DNA from: Sulfuriflexus sp.
GTDB lineage: Bacteria > Pseudomonadota > Gammaproteobacteria > AKS1
Reading direction: 5' to 3'
Length of the DNA stretch: 64,000 bases
NCBI GenBank assembly: GCA_023134145.1
Contig: JAGLUW010000010.1
Coordinates: forward strand, 62,001 to 126,000
Part shown: piece after piece, positions 34,120-42,648 of the stretch
Position numbering within the stretch: position 1 is the stretch's first letter
How the letters are laid out: the number at the start of each line of letters is the position of its first letter
Notes under the pieces: model-generated
What the model saw: the letters and a program-made list of their open reading frames with translations, nothing else
Databases searched by the model: none
Told to the model about the DNA's origin: nothing
Position numbers and translations under genes: made by a program

Positions 34120-35211
34120 TTAGAAAACATCATCAGATGATGATGATATTCCTTCCCCACCCAGTTTGATTGATAGTTTTACGTTACCAGGAAGATCCGC
34201 GTTGGCAATGGCTTCTTCCATGCTTATTTTCCCTTGTTTATGCAGGCGGATTAGATCGTCTTCAAATGAGACTAATTCGCTATTAATTTTTTTACTGAGT
34301 TGTTCTTTAATGGTATTGATTTCGCCATCACGAATCGAGGAACGAATACTGGCGGTGTTAAGTAAAATCTCTAGTGTAGGGACTAGTTTTCCATCAACAC
34401 CAACAACAAGTCGCTGGGCAATAATAGCGCGTAGTGAGAGTGACAGATCCATGTACAGTTGTTCACGTGCATTTTCAGGGAAGAAATTAACCACTCGTTG
34501 TAGGGCTTGTTCTGCATTAGTGGCATGCAATGTGGTGAGGCATAAATGCCCTGTATCGGCATAAGATATCGCGTGTTTCATGGTATCTTGATCGCGAACC
34601 TCACCAATTAAAATAGCATCAGGAGCTTCGCGTACAGCATGTCGTAAACCATTGGCATAAGATTTGGTATCGAGACCAATTTCACGTTGGTTAACAATAG
34701 ATTTACGATGTTTGAAAATAAATTCAATTGGATCTTCAAGGGTAAGAATATGACCGGTGGTATTGCTATTACGGTAATCAAGCATTGATGCAAGTGTTGT
34801 TGATTTACCTGAACCGGTTGCGCCACAAACAATAATTAAACCGCGTTTTTCCATCGCAAGTTGCCCGAGTCTTTTAGGCAGTTTTAATTCTTCAAGACTT
34901 GGCACTTCCCATTTGATGTAGCGAATGACCATAGAGACTTCGCCACGCTGCATGAAAAGATTAATTCTGAATCGGCCAACCTTATCTTCTGTGTGGGCCA
35001 TATCCATTTCAAGTTCTTCTTCAAACTTAGTTTTCTGCGCATCAGATAAAATATCGTAGGCGAGTTTTCTTACTTGTCCTGGAGGAAAGGCAGTTTCGCC
35101 TATGGGGGAGGTGACACCTTCAATTTTCATATTGACGGGTGCGCCAGTGGTAAAAAAGAGATCCGATGCTTGTTTTTGCACCATGATTTCAAGGTATGTC
35201 TTTATATCCAT
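34120..35211 (-). CDS. pilU: Type IV pilus retraction ATPase PilU
   Basis: PilU helps the PilT ATPase retract type IV pili. The 363-residue protein has the PilT/PilU layout: N-terminal PAS-like part (about 1-100) and a RecA-like ATPase with Walker A GATGSGKST. An Asp box (LTLEDPIEF) and Walker B (DAILIGEVRD) follow, then a His box (GHLCLTTLHATNA). The FMQRGEVSMVIR stretch and the extended C-terminus with an acidic/serine tail favour PilU over PilT. No pilT lies next to it here, unlike the usual pilT-pilU pair, so retraction must depend on a pilT elsewhere. Confidence 0.9.
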   Translation of the reverse strand: MDIKTYLEIMVQKQASDLFFTTGAPVNMKIEGVTSPIGETAFPPGQVRKLAYDILSDAQKTKFEEELEMDMAHTEDKVGRFRINLFMQRGEVSMVIRYIKWEVPSLEELKLPKRLGQLAMEKRGLIIVCGATGSGKSTTLASMLDYRNSNTTGHILTLEDPIEFIFKHRKSIVNQREIGLDTKSYANGLRHAVREAPDAILIGEVRDQDTMKHAISYADTGHLCLTTLHATNAEQALQRVVNFFPENAREQLYMDLSLSLRAIIAQRLVVGVDGKLVPTLEILLNTASIRSSIRDGEINTIKEQLSKKINSELVSFEDDLIRLHKQGKISMEEAIANADLPGNVKLSIKLGGEGISSSSDDVF

Positions 35212-35271
35212 ATTTATCAGGTTCCGTTGGATGCTTTTATTAATATTAGTTGTTATTTAGCAGGGATACCA

Positions 35272-35994
35272 TTATTTACTTTTACGAGCTAAGTAGACCG
35301 TATTCGACGATTCTTTGCGTGTATAAGGGTTTGGGAAATTAATAACATGCGCTTCTGATGATGCAAAGATGCTATCTAATAGTTTAATAAATTGTGTATC
35401 AGGGGGATCATCAGACCAAAGTCCGAAAATACCTCCAGGATGGAGTTTATTTGCCATACTTTGTAATGATTTAGTCGTGTAAAACGTACTGTTTTGTGGA
35501 TTCAGCCAATAGTTAGGGGTGTGATCAATATCGAGTAATACAGCATGTACTAATTTAGTTGGTTCTTCTGGATAAAAACCGGTTTCGGTTGCAGAAGCGA
35601 CAGCAAAAAAGTCGGCATGTACGAGTTGGCAACGAGGATCAGATGTTAGTTCTTTTCCTAGCGGGACAATACCGCGTTGGTGCCAATCAATCACCGCTTC
35701 CATTACATCAATGACCATGAGTGATTTTAGCTTAGGATTCTCTAAAGCGGCAGCAGCAGTGTAGCCTAGGCCCAATCCACCAACAATAACATCCCAGTCG
35801 CTACCTTCGAGTGCAGCGAGTCCAATATTTGATAATTGAATTTCAGCCTCAGGAAATAGGCTAGACATGAGGAATTCATCACCCAATTTTACTTCGTAGA
35901 TAATCGTGCCTTCAAGACGAGGTTCCGCACGGCGTCTGAGGCTTATTTCACCTAGAGGCGTTTCTTGATAATCGAGTTCTTCAAAATCGAGCAT
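35272..35994 (-). CDS. Spermidine-synthase-like SAM-binding protein
   Basis: Protein of 240 residues with a Rossmann methyltransferase-type fold. The glycine loop is VGGLGLGYTA and the following acidic residue is in LMVIDVMEAVIDWH. The layout resembles spermidine synthase homologs that transfer aminopropyl groups from decarboxylated SAM, but the polyamine-site motifs are not clear, so true substrate and reaction are open. It lies alone, 60 bases after pilU on the upstream side, and a terminator separates it from the genes before it. Confidence 0.7.
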   Translation of the reverse strand: MLDFEELDYQETPLGEISLRRRAEPRLEGTIIYEVKLGDEFLMSSLFPEAEIQLSNIGLAALEGSDWDVIVGGLGLGYTAAAALENPKLKSLMVIDVMEAVIDWHQRGIVPLGKELTSDPRCQLVHADFFAVASATETGFYPEEPTKLVHAVLLDIDHTPNYWLNPQNSTFYTTKSLQSMANKLHPGGIFGLWSDDPPDTQFIKLLDSIFASSEAHVINFPNPYTRKESSNTVYLARKSK

Positions 35995-36018
35995 TTAAAT
36001 GCCTACGTGGAATAAAAA

Positions 36019-36040
36019 AACGGGCTCTAATGAGCCCGTT
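36019..36040 (-). terminator. Intrinsic terminator after small membrane proteins
   Basis: A GC-rich stem AACGGGCTC (36019-36027) with GAGCCCGTT (36032-36040), loop TAAT, is followed on the minus strand by a run of seven T. It ends the transcript of the two small membrane-protein genes and isolates the spermidine-synthase-like gene. Confidence 0.93.
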
Positions 36041-36067
36041 CTATAGTACTAAAACTACTGCTGTTTG

Positions 36068-36292
36068 TTATTTATTTTTAAAAACTATTAAGAATAGTAA
36101 CAAAGCAATTAAACCAGCAAGTCCGTCTTTTGAGAATTGAGCGACGATGGTGCCGAGGTTATTTACAACTCCGGTTGTTCCTGGGAACAATACGTCGATA
36201 ATTACAAAAGCAAGAACGAGCGCTAGGCCTAATTCAGTTGCTGTACGCAACCAGCCAGTTAATTGAGACATTGCATCGGTAACTGATGTCAT
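36068..36292 (-). CDS. Small two-TM membrane protein, paralog B
   Basis: Protein of 74 residues with two membrane helices (about 19-38 and 55-72). Shared with its neighbour upstream are a short amphipathic start, LFPGTT right after the first helix, a V-N pair, and GLxGLIxL in the second helix. A strong AAGGAG site precedes its ATG and a strong terminator follows, so it is probably well expressed. I do not recognise the family. Size and topology recall holins or small channel-forming peptides, but there are no phage genes nearby. Confidence 0.75.
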   Translation of the reverse strand: MTSVTDAMSQLTGWLRTATELGLALVLAFVIIDVLFPGTTGVVNNLGTIVAQFSKDGLAGLIALLLFLIVFKNK

Positions 36293-36339
36293 AGCCCGTT
36301 TCTCCTTGTGTTAGTTAGTGGTAACAAGTGAATGAGAAA

Positions 36340-36564
36340 CTAGTCACGTGCATTGTAGATTGAAACAAACACAATCAATGTAATTAGCCCAGTAAGACCT
36401 TGGCTAGTGAAGCTTGTAACAAGTCCAGAGACGTTAGATACGATGTTAGTTGTACCAGGGAAAAGTAGGTCTACAACAAGCGCAACAACAGCAAGAGTCA
36501 TACCTAGTGCTACAACACCTTTAAGAGCAGAAGTAACTGTATTTAGGGAATCATTTATATTCAT
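36340..36564 (-). CDS. Small two-TM membrane protein, paralog A
   Basis: Protein of 74 residues, clearly homologous to the next gene downstream: two helices (about 15-35 and 55-70), VVDLLFPGTTNIVSNV between them, then FTSQGLTGLITLIVFV. A GGAGA ribosome site lies seven bases before the ATG. The gap of 300 bases upstream (36565-36864) contains no credible gene. The pair probably arose by tandem duplication and may form a hetero-oligomer. Function unknown. Confidence 0.75.
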   Translation of the reverse strand: MNINDSLNTVTSALKGVVALGMTLAVVALVVDLLFPGTTNIVSNVSGLVTSFTSQGLTGLITLIVFVSIYNARD

Positions 36565-36864
36565 TTTTATTATCTCCAGAGTAGGTCAATTTTTATATTA
36601 ATTATTATATTTATAATGGAACCGAGGCAAATCCTACACTAAGATTATTGATTTAGATATGGGTATAAGTTTGTTTAATATATTGGCATATAACTATGCA
36701 CTAAATTAGTGAAAACGCACATAATTAATCTCCTGCTTGATAAGGAGTATGAAGCGGGTTGTTTAAATAGTAGGCAATGAATTCTGCTCAGAATCTTAAT
36801 AAACTTTCAGGTTTACTAGATAATTTTCCCGTTTTAGAGACTAAATTGTTCGATTCCGAGATTG

Positions 36865-37941
36865 CTAGTCGTCTTCATCCTGTAATTCATCTGGATTTCG
36901 ATCGAAATATTCGACTAATTGAGGTGGTCGAAAGTCCTCTCGGTCACGATAACGCACCAAAACAGACTCATGTAAGGCTTCTGCTGTTATGAGTAATTCA
37001 CCTGTTTTAGGATCGTTGCTGGGATTGTTTATAGGGCGATGATGAGCAGGGATCAGTTTGTAATATTTTATCCGGCTCTCTTCGCGATCTTGTATAGGAT
37101 CTTTTGCCAGCGAAATATCAGCCAATTCTAGACCACAAAGAGACGCTTTCTCAGCCATCCACTCCAAGGAAATATCAGAAAGTCCGGTGGCGTGATAGCC
37201 ACCGCCAACATTGGTGTGGACGCCAGTAAACCAGACTTGTTGTAAGATTTGTGTGCCCATATTGCTGGGCTTCTGCTGCCATAATGCCGGAATGAAATGC
37301 TTACGTTTCTCATCAATGGCGACGGCATGGAATGCGTTCAAGATGCTGGAGCTCAATTGATAATCATGGAATTTATGACGTTCAGTAGTAATGCCTCGTA
37401 ATAGTAATGGATTACCTAATGCGCCCACTGTATCCCACACGCCGATGTACTTAATCTTGGTCAGTTCTTCAACCGCATAGGTACGGCGAAATAGAGTAGA
37501 TATATTTGATGAAGGTTTATCTGCAGCATCGCTAGATTGGTATATCTCGTAGGCGCGATCGAGTTGGTCAAGCGCATCTTTACGCAGTAGGCCACAGTTA
37601 CGGATCAATCCGGCTAGGCTACGCACTGTGAAGGCGCCGCGACTAAAACCGAAGAAATACAATTCATCACCCGGTTCGTAGTGATTAATCAAATAGGTGT
37701 AGGCTTCTTTAATATTGCGAGAAATACCTGCACCGGTTGCGCCTTCGTAATTGCGTTTTAGAAAACTGCCAGATGAACCTACACCGGGATCGTAAAAAAT
37801 AGTTTGCTTGGTACCATCAGCTGCATTGAATTTAATTGCGCGAGCGATTTTTACAACATTAGTTGGTGATGCTACGCCTTCTTCATCTTTTTGATCGGGG
37901 GAGTTCCACGTGCCATCACAGCAAATTGCTATCCGTTTCAT
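36865..37941 (-). CDS. DUF2235 alpha/beta hydrolase (Tle1-like)
   Basis: Protein of 358 residues of the DUF2235 group, which includes Tle1 phospholipases of type VI secretion. It starts with the family's ICCDGTWN motif. The nucleophile elbow is FFGFSRGAFTVRSLAG, the likely Asp is in GVWDTVGALG and the His in WFTGVHTNVGGGY, so a full triad is visible. There is no signal peptide, and no VgrG or other T6SS gene nearby. It is 30 bases behind the GAF-PAS cyclase gene and last in a five-gene run. A role as a lipase effector controlled by a nucleotide is speculative; a housekeeping hydrolase is also possible. Confidence 0.85.
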   Translation of the reverse strand: MKRIAICCDGTWNSPDQKDEEGVASPTNVVKIARAIKFNAADGTKQTIFYDPGVGSSGSFLKRNYEGATGAGISRNIKEAYTYLINHYEPGDELYFFGFSRGAFTVRSLAGLIRNCGLLRKDALDQLDRAYEIYQSSDAADKPSSNISTLFRRTYAVEELTKIKYIGVWDTVGALGNPLLLRGITTERHKFHDYQLSSSILNAFHAVAIDEKRKHFIPALWQQKPSNMGTQILQQVWFTGVHTNVGGGYHATGLSDISLEWMAEKASLCGLELADISLAKDPIQDREESRIKYYKLIPAHHRPINNPSNDPKTGELLITAEALHESVLVRYRDREDFRPPQLVEYFDRNPDELQDEDD

Positions 37942-37971
37942 TTTATTTAGTCCTTTAAATTACAGTAGATG

Positions 37972-40263
37972 TTATTTTGTTGTCATTACAAAAACACCAT
38001 TCCAATCTTTGGGTGGGTCTTTCTTCAGCGCCTCACATCGGTCAATATATTTTTGTGACAACTTATCATCAGGGTTTGCACGCAATACATCACTAAACGA
38101 TTTAATAGCGGGCTTCCAATCTCCTGCGCGGTAATGTGTTCGACCTTCACTGAAATAACCAATTACATCCATCATATTAGGGAAACTTTCCGCTGTGTAG
38201 TAATCAAGCACTTCATAAACACGAACGGGTTTGGTTTTACCTTTTACAATAACGTCGTCAATGTCTCGTATTCGATAGCTACCACGTAATTTTTCGTGTG
38301 TGTTTCCGCTAATGAGAATGCGCGCTGAATATGATTTACATGCAGACTCAAGACGTGCAGCGAGATTAACGCCATCGCCAATCATGGTGAGATCTTTAAA
38401 CTTAGGTGAACCAATTTCACCACAGACAACATCATCTGTATTTAATCCCAGTCCCATATCAACTGGTTTAAGGCCGCTTTTTGCTCGTTCCTCATTCCAG
38501 TCCCAGACTGAACGAATCATTTCAATTCCGGCACGTAACGCACGATCTTCATCATCGTCATGTGCAATGGGCGTACCAAATGCGGCCATGATGGCATCAC
38601 CAATAAATTTATCGATCATGCCTTCTTCTTTGTTTATACAATCATACATACGGGTAAAGTATTCATTTAAAAATGATACGGTTCCCTTCGCGCCTAACTC
38701 TTCAGTGAGCGTAGTAAACCCACGGATGTCTGAGAATAATACGGTGGGACGAGCAATATGACCTTCTGACATGGCCTCCTGATCTTCCATCAATTGGTCA
38801 GCTAATCGAGGATCGATATATCTCGACATGGTCGCTTTCATGCGTTTTTCTGTACTGACATCTTCAACCATGATCATGCTACCCAATTTGTCGCCGTCAC
38901 TGCTATTCAGTGGCAGTAGGGTAATATTCACAGACAAGGTGACTTTACCAAACATCAACTCGGCATCCATAATCAGATCAGAGGTTTGCGATTCAACTAA
39001 TTTATGCACACGTTTGGTCAGCCATTCATTTTCAGTAGTAAGAAAATCATCAACGGGTTTGTCGCATAGATCATTCGTTTCTAAATTAAATATTTTTAGC
39101 ACAGCACTATTGCAGGTAACAATGGTGCCTTTCTCATCGAGTGTGATAACACCATTCGACATACTATCCAGCATACTCTCGCTGTAGTTCTTCATGTTTT
39201 GCACATCGTTGAAGAGCTTGGCATTTTCAAGCGCGATAGAAACTTGTGCGGTGAAGGCCTTTAAGCGTGCTTCATCTTCGTGATTGAAAGCACCACCACG
39301 TTTATTTAGCATTTGCGTAACGCCAATGACCTTGCCACTTTTATTAACTAAGGGAACACATAAGATTGAACGGGTGAAAAATCCTGTTTGCTTATCAAAG
39401 GATGGATTGAAACGTAAATCAGCATAGGCATGCGGCATATTAATACTTTCACCAGAGCTGAAAACAGCACCGGCTATACCTAAGTGATTCGGAAAACGAA
39501 TTTCAGTCGCACCAATACCTTCACCAATTTGTGAAAACAGTTCATTGGTTTTTTCATCATTGACGAATAAGGTTGAGCGTTCGGCATTAAGCATGCGGGT
39601 TGCTTCACTCATTACTTTTTGTAATAACTTGCCGAGATCAATTTCAGAAGTGATGTCGGCAACAATATCGAGAAATTCTAATTCTTGGTCGCGTGACTTT
39701 TGCATCTTTTCAGATGTTTGGCGGTTCTTTAGAACAGTTGCCGCTTGCGTTGACATGGCTTTGATTAGGTCAATGTCATCTTCTGTAAATTGACCGTCAA
39801 GTTTGTTTAATGCTTGAGTAACACCAATGACTTCACCTGTAACGGTTCTTATTGGCACACAGATAATACTTTTTGTTTCATAACCTGTTTGTTTATCAGT
39901 TTCTGGGTTGAAGCGTTCATCTGCGTAAGCATCATGAATAATAATGTGTTCATGTGTCGTGAATACGTGACCGGCAATACCTTTGTTATTAATAATGCGA
40001 ATAGTATGCTGACGGTTACCGAGTGCAATACGAGAATAAAGTTCGCCAGTTTCTTTATCATTAAGAAAGATAGTGCCGCGATCAGCGCCTAACTCTTGGG
40101 TTGTTAATTGCACCAACGTTTCAAGAGCGCCATCCAGCGAGTCGCGTTTTGACATGCTTCGACTGACATTTACTAATAGCTCAGCTTGGCGTAGACGTTT
40201 TCGTTCGTCTGCGTTTAAGGCTTGAACATCGCTAGTACTTTTAGTTTTTTTCTTAGTGGCCAT
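37972..40263 (-). CDS. GAF-GAF-PAS class III nucleotide cyclase
   Basis: Soluble cyclase of 763 residues from the ATG at 40263; the frame extends 40 codons further but would overlap the upstream gene. Two GAF domains (about 25-170 and 190-340), a PAS domain (about 355-465) and a cyclase domain (about 500-690) follow in order. The catalytic core has FSDIRGFTTL, IDKFIGDAIMAAFG and LTMIGDGVNLAARLE, so the metal aspartates, the Lys/Thr pair and the Asn/Arg pair are all present. The end PPKDWNGVFVMTTK matches the tail of the CHASE2 cyclase at 569-2878. GAF domains suggest control by small ligands or cyclic nucleotides. It is between a coiled-coil gene and a DUF2235 gene. Confidence 0.92.
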   Translation of the reverse strand: MATKKKTKSTSDVQALNADERKRLRQAELLVNVSRSMSKRDSLDGALETLVQLTTQELGADRGTIFLNDKETGELYSRIALGNRQHTIRIINNKGIAGHVFTTHEHIIIHDAYADERFNPETDKQTGYETKSIICVPIRTVTGEVIGVTQALNKLDGQFTEDDIDLIKAMSTQAATVLKNRQTSEKMQKSRDQELEFLDIVADITSEIDLGKLLQKVMSEATRMLNAERSTLFVNDEKTNELFSQIGEGIGATEIRFPNHLGIAGAVFSSGESINMPHAYADLRFNPSFDKQTGFFTRSILCVPLVNKSGKVIGVTQMLNKRGGAFNHEDEARLKAFTAQVSIALENAKLFNDVQNMKNYSESMLDSMSNGVITLDEKGTIVTCNSAVLKIFNLETNDLCDKPVDDFLTTENEWLTKRVHKLVESQTSDLIMDAELMFGKVTLSVNITLLPLNSSDGDKLGSMIMVEDVSTEKRMKATMSRYIDPRLADQLMEDQEAMSEGHIARPTVLFSDIRGFTTLTEELGAKGTVSFLNEYFTRMYDCINKEEGMIDKFIGDAIMAAFGTPIAHDDDEDRALRAGIEMIRSVWDWNEERAKSGLKPVDMGLGLNTDDVVCGEIGSPKFKDLTMIGDGVNLAARLESACKSYSARILISGNTHEKLRGSYRIRDIDDVIVKGKTKPVRVYEVLDYYTAESFPNMMDVIGYFSEGRTHYRAGDWKPAIKSFSDVLRANPDDKLSQKYIDRCEALKKDPPKDWNGVFVMTTK

Positions 40264-40276
40264 AATTAGTAGTCTT

Positions 40277-40708
40277 TTATTTAGATGCTTCGATTTGATC
40301 GCGCAATTCTTGAATCGTATTTTGCAGTTGACTACGTTCATTCTTAAAATTGGCGGCTTCTTCTGCGAGTTTTTCATTGCCACCTAAGCGAAGGTGTTCA
40401 AGTTCTTCACGGAGTGTTGCAATTGTTTCTTTTAGTTGCGATATCTCGATTTGACCATCGGCAACCGCATCCTGCATTTTTCGTTGGGTGTCATTATTCA
40501 GCGCTTCAATTTCATCACGTATTGCACCAATAGTTGTAGTCAGTTGTGAAATTTCACTGTTAGCGTCAGCAACCGCATCTTGTACGCGTGTATTAGAGTC
40601 ATGATGAACAGTTTCAAGTTCTTCACGCATGGCACTAATGCTGTCTTTTAGGTGATTATTATCACGATGACATTCATGTAGTTGTTCTTTTAATGTGTCT
40701 TGTGCCAT
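40277..40708 (-). CDS. Coiled-coil protein with internal repeats
   Basis: Soluble protein of 143 residues predicted to be almost all coiled coil. Two similar segments, DAVADANSEISQLTTTIGAIRDEIEAL and DAVADGQIEISQLKETIATLREELEHL, show a repeat of about 35 residues. No cysteine pair, signal or membrane helix is seen. It ends 13 bases before the cyclase start, so it is likely translated with it and may be an adaptor or oligomerising partner. Not a recognised family. Confidence 0.7.
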   Translation of the reverse strand: MAQDTLKEQLHECHRDNNHLKDSISAMREELETVHHDSNTRVQDAVADANSEISQLTTTIGAIRDEIEALNNDTQRKMQDAVADGQIEISQLKETIATLREELEHLRLGGNEKLAEEAANFKNERSQLQNTIQELRDQIEASK

Positions 40709-40788
40709 TTATCTATCTCGGTGCTTAGCCTTAAGTATGCTAAATAGTTGTCCTAATAGTAGACAATATTAGCCTTGACTGCACTTGC

Positions 40789-41223
40789 TTATAGGAATCT
40801 TTTTGGTATCTCGGGGCATTCATTCGCTAATGAGTCTAATTGTTGCTTTATCTTATGAACTTTGGCTTTCACATTGCCATCATCGTCAGCGAGAATGATC
40901 AAGGTTTCCTCAAGTGTCCTTTTTACGCTGCCATAATGAGCACCTGCTGAGCGGTGTCGTTCTGAACGCTGTGAAAACTTTAGAAAAGTTTGTAAACCTG
41001 CAAGTACGGCAATACATAAGCTGATAATCCCACCGATTTTTGGGCTAATAACATTTAATATTTCTGAGCCACCAATAACAGCAGATAATACAATGACAGG
41101 AATACCTAGAAACAAGAAAAATCGCTCATAAAACAATCCCGCTTTATAATGCCCGTGCTGTGCTCGCTCGGCATGAAGTTTCCAGTCGAGTATAAGATCG
41201 TGTAGTTCTTCTTTTACATCCAT
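40789..41223 (-). CDS. SLATT-like two-TM protein
   Basis: Protein of 144 residues with a soluble helical start, two adjacent membrane helices (about 35-58 and 62-82) and a C-terminal helical region. The layout, with SQRSERHRSAGAHYGSVKRTLEE after the helices, fits the SLATT family of two-TM proteins. SLATT domains are known as predicted pore-forming effectors in nucleotide-signalling and other conflict systems (SMODS/SLOG-associated). An AAGGGA site precedes the ATG. It is second in the five-gene run with the cyclase. The family assignment is good but by pattern only; toxicity is inference. Confidence 0.7.
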   Translation of the reverse strand: MDVKEELHDLILDWKLHAERAQHGHYKAGLFYERFFLFLGIPVIVLSAVIGGSEILNVISPKIGGIISLCIAVLAGLQTFLKFSQRSERHRSAGAHYGSVKRTLEETLIILADDDGNVKAKVHKIKQQLDSLANECPEIPKRFL

Positions 41224-41265
41224 ATCAATCCCTTTATATTTGATTCTTTATATTTTCAAGAGGAA

Positions 41266-41673
41266 TTATTCAGCAGCTTGTCGAGCAATGTTATCAAGAG
41301 CAGTGTTTATTTTGTTAATTAGCTCATCACAGCCATTAATATGGTGACGCTGGGCTAGATAATCTGGCGCGTTATAGGATATCGACACCATCCCATCGGC
41401 ATCTTGCCAAACCAACATTTTTTGTGGCAGATCAATCGCAACCGTTTGCTCGCTTTGCATCAGGGGAGTACCCGTTTGTGGGTTACCAAAAATAATCAGT
41501 TCGGTTGGGCGTAACATCTCGCCGATCTTTTCTGCGTCGGCGGCATGATTGACCCGTGCAAATACATTCATGCCTTTTTCTTTCAGAATATTGTCGAGAC
41601 GATCTGCCGTGGTTGCTACGTTGTGATTGCTTTCGATGGTTTTAAGCCCATCCACATTTAATGCGATACCCAT
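41266..41673 (-). CDS. DUF302-domain protein
   Basis: Protein of 135 residues with the DUF302 pattern: TADRLDNILKEKGMNVFARVNHA, TELIIFGNPQTGTPLM and ALDLPQKMLVW-like IDLPQKMLVWQD. DUF302 proteins are small, soluble, of unknown function, sometimes linked to redox or thiol enzymes. It leads the run DUF302, SLATT, coiled coil, cyclase, DUF2235 with 42 bases to the next gene. An AAGGA site precedes its ATG. Confidence 0.85.
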   Translation of the reverse strand: MGIALNVDGLKTIESNHNVATTADRLDNILKEKGMNVFARVNHAADAEKIGEMLRPTELIIFGNPQTGTPLMQSEQTVAIDLPQKMLVWQDADGMVSISYNAPDYLAQRHHINGCDELINKINTALDNIARQAAE

Positions 41674-41818
41674 TTACATGGTTCCTTGAAATTACTAGCG
41701 AGTCATTATGTTCATAGTAGTACAATACAGCGGTACAGGTATGTAGTTAATTTGATTATTCTTATGCAGTTACATGCTGATTTCATTAATATTTTGAATA
41801 GAGGACGGTTTGCCCTTA

Positions 41819-42577
41819 ATGGAAACGATGTTTGTTGAATTCCTACAAATGACGGCTGTGCAAATAGCCTTAGTTGTCATGATTATATTCACCGCTTATA
41901 TGGTGAAAGGTATTTCTGGTTTTGGTTCAGGTTTAATTGCCATACCGTTACTGGCTTTTTTCTTGCCGTTGGCGGTTATTGTGCCGACCTTAGGTTTGTT
42001 GAGCTACACGGGCACACTTTATCAAAGCCTGAGCTTGCGTAAACATGTGGCATGGCGAGATATTCTGCCGTTATTACCGTTCTCATTAGCGGGCATTGCG
42101 CTGGCGCTTTGGTTATTGGTCAATATTGAAACAGACACACTTACCTTTGCTCTAGGACTTTTTATTGTCACATATTCCTTGTACTCATTATTTATGAAAA
42201 TGGAATTACGTGGTGGCAGGCGCTGGGCCATTCTAGCCGGTAGCCTCGGTGGTTTTATTAGTGCCATATTTGGTACGGGCGGGCCGTTCTATGTGATTTA
42301 TTTAAAACTACGCCAATTAGATAAAACGCAGTTTCGTGCCAGCATCGCGATGGTGTTTTTAATTGATGGAGGCGCGCGTATTAGTGGTTATGCACTCAGT
42401 GGTTTATATGTTCAGCAAGCCTTATGGTTGGTGCTGATTTTAGTACCTGTGCTGGTATTGGCAATGTGGGTAGGGCATCGCTTACATCATCGAATAAATC
42501 AAGATAAGTTTAATCAAATTATTAATGTATTACTTTGTGTGAGTGGGATCATGTTGATGGTGAAGACAGTTACATAA
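41819..42577 (+). CDS. TSUP (TauE/SafE) family permease
   Basis: Anion permease of about 252 residues and eight helices. Family motifs are KGISGFGSGLIAIPLL and, in the second half, GSLGGFISAIFGTGGPFYVIY, which mirror each other as in all TSUP proteins. Members export or import sulfite, sulfoacetate or other C2/C3 sulfonates; the substrate here is unknown. The start is uncertain: a TTG at 41810 is only four bases from GAGGA and an ATG at 41819 is thirteen, so I chose the ATG. It stands alone. Confidence 0.85.
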   Translation: METMFVEFLQMTAVQIALVVMIIFTAYMVKGISGFGSGLIAIPLLAFFLPLAVIVPTLGLLSYTGTLYQSLSLRKHVAWRDILPLLPFSLAGIALALWLLVNIETDTLTFALGLFIVTYSLYSLFMKMELRGGRRWAILAGSLGGFISAIFGTGGPFYVIYLKLRQLDKTQFRASIAMVFLIDGGARISGYALSGLYVQQALWLVLILVPVLVLAMWVGHRLHHRINQDKFNQIINVLLCVSGIMLMVKTVT

Positions 42578-42648
42578 TGAATGAGGCATTGTTGATTTTT
42601 ATAATGCGAAGTAAGTCAGCGTGTTCAATTTAAGTGCTTTTACATAAA

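Noticed and set aside
36068-36564. Prophage holin pair
   Set aside because: Size and topology would fit, but there is no endolysin, integrase or other phage gene nearby.
36684-36702. Possible sigma54 promoter (TTGGCATATAACTATGCAC)
   Set aside because: The GG and GC elements are 11 bases apart instead of 10, and no gene lies suitably downstream.
36777-36992. Plus-strand 71-codon frame beginning in the 300-base gap after DUF2235
   Set aside because: Its first 29 codons lie in empty DNA and look protein-like, but the rest is antisense to the DUF2235 gene, and its ribosome site is weak. Not enough support.
36865-37941. Type VI secretion effector Tle1
   Set aside because: The DUF2235 fold matches, but there is no VgrG, PAAR, immunity gene or other T6SS part in the window, so only the family is called.
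38300-38761. Plus-strand open frame of 153 codons within the GAF-PAS cyclase
   Set aside because: Antisense to the catalytic domain; the serine/arginine-rich translation is typical of a shadow frame.
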